Shown piece after piece: positions 58,829 to 64,000 of a stretch of DNA of 64,000 nucleotides. The translations under genes and the position numbers were made by a program. The notes under the pieces were generated by a model that made no database searches, had not been told where the DNA came from, and saw only the letters and a program-made list of their open reading frames with translations. The DNA is from Podocnemis expansa (Eukaryota; Chordata; Testudines; Podocnemididae), in NCBI GenBank assembly GCA_007922195.1, contig ML681981.1, positions 8,440,958-8,504,957 on the forward strand, given 5' to 3'. Every line of letters begins with the position of its first letter. Positions within the stretch are counted from its first letter, which is position 1.

Positions 58829-58956
58829 ACAAGCTGCACAAAAGACACCATCATAGGACCTAATCAAGCCAGCTACTCCATCAAAGGGTCATTCACCTGC
58901 TCATCCACTATTGTGATTTGTGCCATCGTGCCACAAGACTCCTTGCTTTTTTTTAA
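58829..58956 (+). mobile_element. Inverted PLE piece joined to a second 3' tail
   Basis: 58836-58925 is about 90 bp matching, in reverse, the linker/GIY-YIG coding at about 57875-57965 of the same composite, with a few differences (for example TATTGTGATTTGTGCC here against TAATGTGATTTATGCC there). It breaks within GCCATC and continues as GTGCCACAAGACTCCTTGC and T(8). The lost interior would have read ATGTGCCGG, so GTGCC is shared microhomology at the deletion joint. Confidence 0.8.
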
Positions 58957-58967
58957 TTCAGAAAGTT

Positions 58968-59578
58968 TATGATTGCCTTCCTGTTGTGGAATATATAAAA
59001 CAGCTTTTCCTACCTATCTCAACACTGCAAGATTTCAGACAGAATTTATTTCCCATTTGTGTGTTGCTATATTTGTTATTGAAAGGTCTGTTAGCTAATT
59101 ACTCTTTATTTCGTTTAGGACTTGGGGGAACTGTTACACTGTTTTGTTAATGAGAATTACACTTCACACGTACTGCAAATTCATCATAGTTTGTTAGATA
59201 CGCTCTTTGCAGCCATGTTGTTGTTTTGCATTTATTCCAAAATCTCCTCTCTCTCGAGCAACAAACCAAGAGTGACCTTTTTGTTGCAGCTGATTTACAT
59301 CCTTGCTTGTCTCTCTCTTATCAGTGGCATCACCACAGGTCTTGGGTTTAGGAGTAGCCAGTTGACAGATTCTCTTTCTGTGGGCTGGATGGAGGCCTTT
59401 AAAGCACCAGAATAAATAGGGTGTAATGTAGCTATTGTTGTTGTCATCGCTATTACTATATCTTGGTGACAGAATGGTGGATGTGGAAATAAACTGATAT
59501 TTAATTGATATCAGTTGATATTGATAATCCTTTGATTACAAAGATGAAGATGGGTTGATAACATAGACAGTTGATGTG
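58968..59578. other. No gene recognised
   Basis: Unassigned; the 97-codon ORF (59122-59415) is Leu/Ser-rich with hydrophobic stretches but no family resemblance. Confidence 0.5.
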
Positions 59579-59586
59579 CTGTAGAG

Positions 59587-59753
59587 CAGTGTTTTTCAAC
59601 CTTTTGTGGGCTATGACATCCTTGGTGGCATATTGCGACCCTGCAGGACACACCAGCCCACTCACCACAGGCTGATTCCAGCCATTTCCTGAGTTCTCCA
59701 CGAAACCGTGCAATGACACAGCAGTGTGCCCCAACACAGGGTGAGAAGCACTC
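59587..59753. mobile_element. hAT-type MITE, 167 bp
   Basis: The left end CAGTGTTTTTCAACCTTTTG and the right end GGTGAGAAGCACTC are inverted relatives of the common CAGTGGTTCTCAACC hAT terminus. Flanks CTGTAGAG (59579-59586) and CTGTGGAA (59754-59761) agree at 6 of 8. GTGGCATATTGCGACCCTGC lies inside. The overlapping minus ORFs up to 118 codons are incidental. Confidence 0.7.
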
Positions 59754-59761
59754 CTGTGGAA

Positions 59762-60635
59762 TACATGCCCCTGCTTTTGGTGACCAGTAACACCTCCTCC
59801 TTACAGACTGAGTGAACAGAAAGTTTGTTGTATCCACCAGTTGTTTCTTGTCGTATGCTGAGGTCATTCATGTCTGTACTACAAAGTTTTGCCAATGCAA
59901 ACTTAGGATTCTGACCCCCTACCTTGCGCTTTTGCCCTGAAGTTTTAAACAAGACGTGCTTATTAACTCTTCTGCTTTACAGTGTGTCTGGCTGAGCCAC
60001 TCACAGCTCACACCTTGGTAAGTCTGACAGCTCAGAGATGAGAGAAACGAAGAAAAAATTGCTCCCTTGCATGAACTGAGTATAGGATACTGGCACCATT
60101 TCCACAGGTGGCAGTGGTTTTAGTTAATATCCCACTCCTGTGGGGAACAAAGGTGGAGAGAGTACAGCTGTTGCTGAGTCCCAAAGTTGCCCAGGCTCAT
60201 ATGCTGCTAGCTCATTTATTGCAATGGTGCCTACCGAAGTTACTACTGACTGGTATGGGCAAGTGTGCCCTGAAGAGGAAGAAATAAGGCTGCTCTTGCT
60301 AGGAACCTTCAGGAGATGATTGCAGTGTACCTGCACGGAAAATTCAATGAGCTCTCTCTTGGGAGGATTCAAGGGATATCCTTGTGTAGCTAAACACCTT
60401 CCCATGCCCCAGCCTAGAAGGAAATGGGAAAGCAAATAGCAGCTCTACTTTCTTTGTACCACTACCTCTTGTAGTATGAGTAAATTAATGAAAAATCAAA
60501 AGCTGTGATCTGCTGAGTGAGGTTCTTTATGGGGAAACTTAGTTATACATGTACTCTAGGTTTCTTCCCCTGCATCAGGCCTGCTCGAGCTCCCCTGTTG
60601 AAATTGATAAAACTGCAATGGAGTCCAAACTAGTC
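59762..60635. other. No gene recognised
   Basis: Unassigned; no domain in the 103-codon minus ORF. Confidence 0.45.
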
Positions 60636-60639
60636 GTGG

Positions 60640-61075
60640 TTCACAACACAGCCGAACCACCTTCATTGGGTGCCTGTCCCACATAGTAGTCTTCCACTTC
60701 CTCAGTCAACTTCTGCTCCTTACCAGTCACCTCAGGGCTTGTGATTCTGACTCCTCAGAGGTAACCCCTGTAGTGATGAGATCTTTGATGACTATGGCAT
60801 CTAGCTCTCTAAAGAAATGGCTTGTATGTGACTCAGTCCCAGGTTGATTGTTGGCCTCCCTGGTCTTCTGGTGTGCCTGCCATAATGCCTTATCTTTCAC
60901 ACAACTCTGCTGTTTGACCCTGTCATTCCCCTTCTCTCACATCCCCTGAGCAATCTGCTCATAGATGTTGATGTTGCTGGTTCAGAGCAGTGCTTGTACA
61001 GCATTTTCTCTTCACAGGCCCAGGAGATGCAGCACCTTCTGTTCATTACAGGCAGGAATATGTCTGGACAGTGTA
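60640..61075 (-). pseudogene. Decayed MYB/SANT-like (trihelix) ORF of a probable Harbinger-type transposon
   Basis: On the minus strand one frame through about 61020-60770 reads NINIYEQIAQGM, stop, EKGNDRVKQQSCVKDKALWQ, AHQKTREANNQP, then SHFFRELDAI and TSEESESQA. This order (IYEQIAQGM, VK.KAL.QA.QKTREAN, F..ELDAI) is that of the MYB/SANT-like DNA-binding protein that accompanies Harbinger transposases and is abundant in turtle genomes. The first-helix region upstream is only faintly visible (VLHLLGL, RENAVQALL). At least three stop codons and no ATG-bounded ORF; inactive. A host gene relative cannot be excluded. Confidence 0.55.
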
Positions 61076-61530
61076 GCTAGGACGTGGTCAGCTGGGTAGT
61101 CATGCACAACAACAGAGAGGAGTCAGAAAGGTTTTCATCAAGCTGAACAACCAAGAAAGGGCATTTCAGAAATTCATAAGGCTTTAAAGGTCGTAGAAGG
61201 AAAGAGGGCTTCTGGCATATATGGACCAGGGGGGCTGGACTTTACAGTTGTGACCAGAGAGATTAATTTTGGGCAGTATGTGGTGGTGGTTGTTAAGGTC
61301 AACATAGGTAATACAGTGTCTAAGCTCTCACTGTACTGATCTCCATACATCAGCTCGACTAATGCTGCTTGAGGAGCTGGTGTTACTATGTTAGTACAAT
61401 GGGGCATTCACATCAGTGGGAGAAATTTAAGCATAGACACTTGCTCAACTTGGTCAGTACCATGTGTCTTGGAGAATAGGAGGCCCTTACGCTGTAATCT
61501 CTGCAATACAGGAACTATTTCTTTGTGCTT
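61076..61530. other. No gene recognised; possibly the rest of the same decayed transposon
   Basis: Short ORFs only; no transposase motif was found next to the MYB/SANT remnant. Confidence 0.4.
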
Positions 61531-61645
61531 ATCTACATGGGGAGGGCTCAAGAAAGTTAAGGATGCTCCACAACAGACTTTAATGCACTTTAAATTATGT
61601 ACATTGGGGACACACAGGGTGTGGCTTGCGCAATGGAGCTGAAGT
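61531..61645. repeat. Dispersed repeat fragment (TTAATGCACTTTAAATTATG word)
   Basis: GCTTATCTACATGGGGAGGG, AATGCACTTTAAATTATGTA and CATTGGGGACACACAGGGTG look like one end and the interior of a TCTACA-type MITE. Weak. Confidence 0.35.
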
Positions 61646-63479
61646 CCTAGTACTACTGTAGGAGATAGCATAAACAATAATAATTTAAATTTAGAACTTG
61701 AAATTCTCAGCAATTTCCTTTCCTATTTGGTTAACCTAGGGATACTAAAAGTACATTTCATATCTTCCCTCTAACTGTTCTGTACAGCAGAAGCTGAATT
61801 TGGAGCACTTGTTACGACATCAGACTTTAATAAAAAAAAAAATCATACACTAGATGGCAAAATTATATATGTCCAACATACATTGGTTGTTAACAATCAA
61901 TACAGTGTTATGTGGTGCATCATGCAGAGCAGACCTCAGATACCAGCTACTGCAGCCTGACTTGAGAGGGATTGAAATACAGCCATGTGTTATGCGTGGG
62001 ACGATGCAGTGATAAAGTGTGATTGAGCTAAACAAGCAACTGAGTACAAAACCACAAACAATCATTTGAGCCTGCCCAGGATGTGAATAATCCCCTGCTG
62101 CAGAGAACTGTGAAGGAAATAATTAATCAATCACCTAGTCCTTGCTCCTTCAGTTTATAGACATCATGCACACCCACTGATCTGAAGTCAAAGACCAATA
62201 GCTGTGAGTCCTTTGAAGGCACTCATTGAACATGCACCTTTACATGAACAAACAGGTTTGATTATTAAGAGTTTGATGCGTATACGCATGATGAACAGTC
62301 TGCCACATAGAACAATACCCTCCTTAAATTCTATATTGTTTAATGTACGTTATTTTCAGAAACAAACATCCCTTTCCATATCAATTCGCAAAGCCTGAAG
62401 TTAAAGAAACAAACGACCAGTTAGTAAATACCAATGAACCTTTGGATAAGAAGGAAATAACAGAATATTTTCAAGGCATATTTGACTTTGAAATAAGGAG
62501 GGGGGAAGGGAACTAGATGAAAATCACTACCCCCTCTTTGCTAAATAGTCATGATATGTAACCACATTAGTGTAAACATGCAGGATTTACATGTAGTATG
62601 TTAATAATTGTGTAAATGGTTCAGATCATTAAAAGAATAGAGCTTTGTGTACAAAAGTACACAATGGAAAGATGGTGCTATTTAGATAAGCATACCTTGA
62701 ACTTTAGAGCTGTTGGAGATAGCCATGGGAACAAGGAAGCTTTTGTCTGCCAGATACAGCACTGGGCCTCTGCCAGGGCCTGCCAGATCTGTGCAAGGAG
62801 GCCTGTTGATCAAAGCCTTGTAACTGGAGTTTAGCCTAAAATGAACATAGTGCCTCCCCTCCAGGGTCTATCATTTAAATTCCAACCATGGTTATTCCTC
62901 TCTTTCCTAATTTGAATCCTACGGAGTTTGCCGTATGTGTTTAAACTTCTGTCAAAATACAGATTCAGTACAAAGGTAAACCTTCCAAGCTCCACAAAAA
63001 CAAAGACCATTTCCTTTCCAAAGGCTACCTTGCTTCCAGCAGCTGTAGAATGTAACAGTTGGGTTGTTTAAGACTCTACCTAATCCGATGTTCAAATGAT
63101 TATCTTGCTCTTGGGACCACATCCAAAATGTTCTGGGCTCTTCTCTACAAATTCCACATTGCCAAGAAATCTCAGCCACTCAAGGGCAGACTTTAATATC
63201 CATGTAGCTTAGATTCACTGACTGATTGTATGACTTTTTTCAGTTTGAGATAGAAGAAAGATGCTGTGACACTGTCTGGATTTAGGAGACCATTTAAGAC
63301 ATTTTTTTCATATTACTGTTTCATAATTGCAATAATTCATAGGAGCTATGTCATATTTGGTACCAAAAGAAAGATTGTAACTTGCTAAGAATAATTATAT
63401 TGTTTATGTATAATTGTCATATCTGTAGTGGAAGTTAGAAATATGTTTACTATACCAGTGTTTTGACCTATTTCATTCT
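61646..63479. other. No gene recognised
   Basis: AT-rich unassigned sequence with an A(11) run near 61831-61841. Confidence 0.55.
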
Positions 63480-64000
63480 GAGAAACTCCCCAGACTGGTT
63501 GTTTACAGTCATTGCCTCCTTAAGGGCCCATTAAGGGAACAGCAGGCACAATGGGCCTAGGGAGAAACCTTCTTGGTGAGTCAGCTGAACTGACCATGGG
63601 ACCCAACTCCAATTTGATTTGCAAGAACTCCATACAGTATGGGGAAAGGCAGAGGTGATAAAAGGCAGCAGCACTGACTCCGTTTTGTGTTCAGTTTCCA
63701 GTCCTCAACCAACACCCATCTCTGGATCTACTCCTCTGTGACTTGACAAAGGACTGAGGCCTACTGGGGTGTTGGGTGTCTATCAGAGGACCTGGACAAG
63801 CCTGCAAACCCCAAGTTCTTCCAAGAACTTGCTTTATATAGACTCTAAATCATTTTTATGTATGTGATTCACGTTGACCCTTTAGCATCTCTCAAATTTT
63901 GTTTCTTTTCTTTCTATATTAAACCTTTAGTTTGAGTTACTGAAGGATTGGTTGGCAGCATGGTATTTTGGGTAAGATCCAAACCTGTATTGTTTTGTGT
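63480..64000 (+). mobile_element. LTR-like retroelement end, cut by the window edge (candidate)
   Basis: A TATA-like GTGATAAAAGGCAGCAG near 63655-63671 is followed by GACTTGACAAAGGACTGAGG, AGAGGACCTGGACAAGCC, a T-rich stretch, ATATTAAACCTTTAGTTTG (weak polyadenylation-like signal) and TTTTGGGTAAGATCC. A promoter-like box, a short leader, then an ATTAAA signal fit an LTR or retroelement promoter repeat. Terminal dinucleotides, a primer-binding site and the right end are not visible, so the class is open. No coding part. Confidence 0.4.

Larger units (their letters stand above)
57297..58956 (-). mobile_element. Penelope-like element, head-to-head composite, flanked by an 11-15 bp TSD
   Basis: The main part is on the minus strand: 3' tail with terminal extension (57301-57345: GGAGCAGCTGTGTTAGTCTA, GTAAAGC), then AAGACTAACAGATTTATTAA and AATCCCACTTCGTCAGACGC, then C-terminal GIY-YIG to RT coding (57569-58828). 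At about 58829 orientation flips. A plus-strand piece of the linker/GIY-YIG region (CAAAAGACACCATCATAGG, CCAGCTACTCCATCAAAGGG) joins directly to a second 3' tail (GTGCCACAAGACTCCTTGC) and T run. Direct repeats TTAGTTCAGAAAGTT (57282-57296) and TTAATTCAGAAAGTT (58953-58967) bracket the whole, so it inserted as one unit. Confidence 0.85.

Overview
The window is vertebrate nuclear DNA, most likely from a turtle (Testudines); a crocodilian is the main alternative. This rests on the repeats: CR1 LINEs with coding sequence, a Penelope-like element (PLE) coding for reverse transcriptase and a GIY-YIG domain, its short tails scattered across the window, and many hAT-type miniature elements. Birds and placental mammals do not normally carry this mix. 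I recognise no host protein-coding gene, rRNA, tRNA or CRISPR. The window reads as intergenic or long-intron sequence built from old transposon insertions. Apart from pieces of LINE, PLE and possibly one transposon gene, I take the ORFs present to be chance ORFs.

Layout. 1-8 kb: low-information sequence, a pogo/Tigger-like MITE (4101-4468), a GC-rich minisatellite (4814-5105), a TIR-type MITE and a small hAT MITE (7748-7908). 8-29 kb: mostly plain sequence with hAT MITEs (12262, 17725, 22059, 27869), a CR1 tail at 16.1 kb, PLE-derived inverted units (14938, 23596), a palindrome-rich block (22985-23125) and an LTR-like repeat (25.0-25.7 kb). 30-38 kb: a LINE cluster with two convergent, frameshifted CR1 copies (30.94-32.46 kb on +, 33.97-35.99 kb on -) and a more diverged L3/CR1-like copy (36.95-37.77 kb). 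38-44 kb: mostly unannotated. 44-54.5 kb: dense nesting, with PLE inverted units, hAT elements inside or beside PLE tails, a CR1 3' end, and a 1.5-kb TIR element holding a decayed minisatellite and a PLE copy. 54.5-64 kb: plain sequence around the main PLE (57297-58956), a hAT MITE, a decayed MYB/SANT-like transposon gene (about 60.64-61.08 kb, minus) and an LTR-like block running off the right edge.

The most notable signal is a recurrent PLE architecture. Several insertions are head-to-head dimers whose two outer ends are both PLE 3' tails in inverted orientation. One end carries a roughly 30-bp extension and the other does not. Three of these units are flanked by 9-15 bp direct repeats that read as target-site duplications, so each dimer appears to have arrived as one insertion. 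Family names come from reading motifs; no database search was possible.
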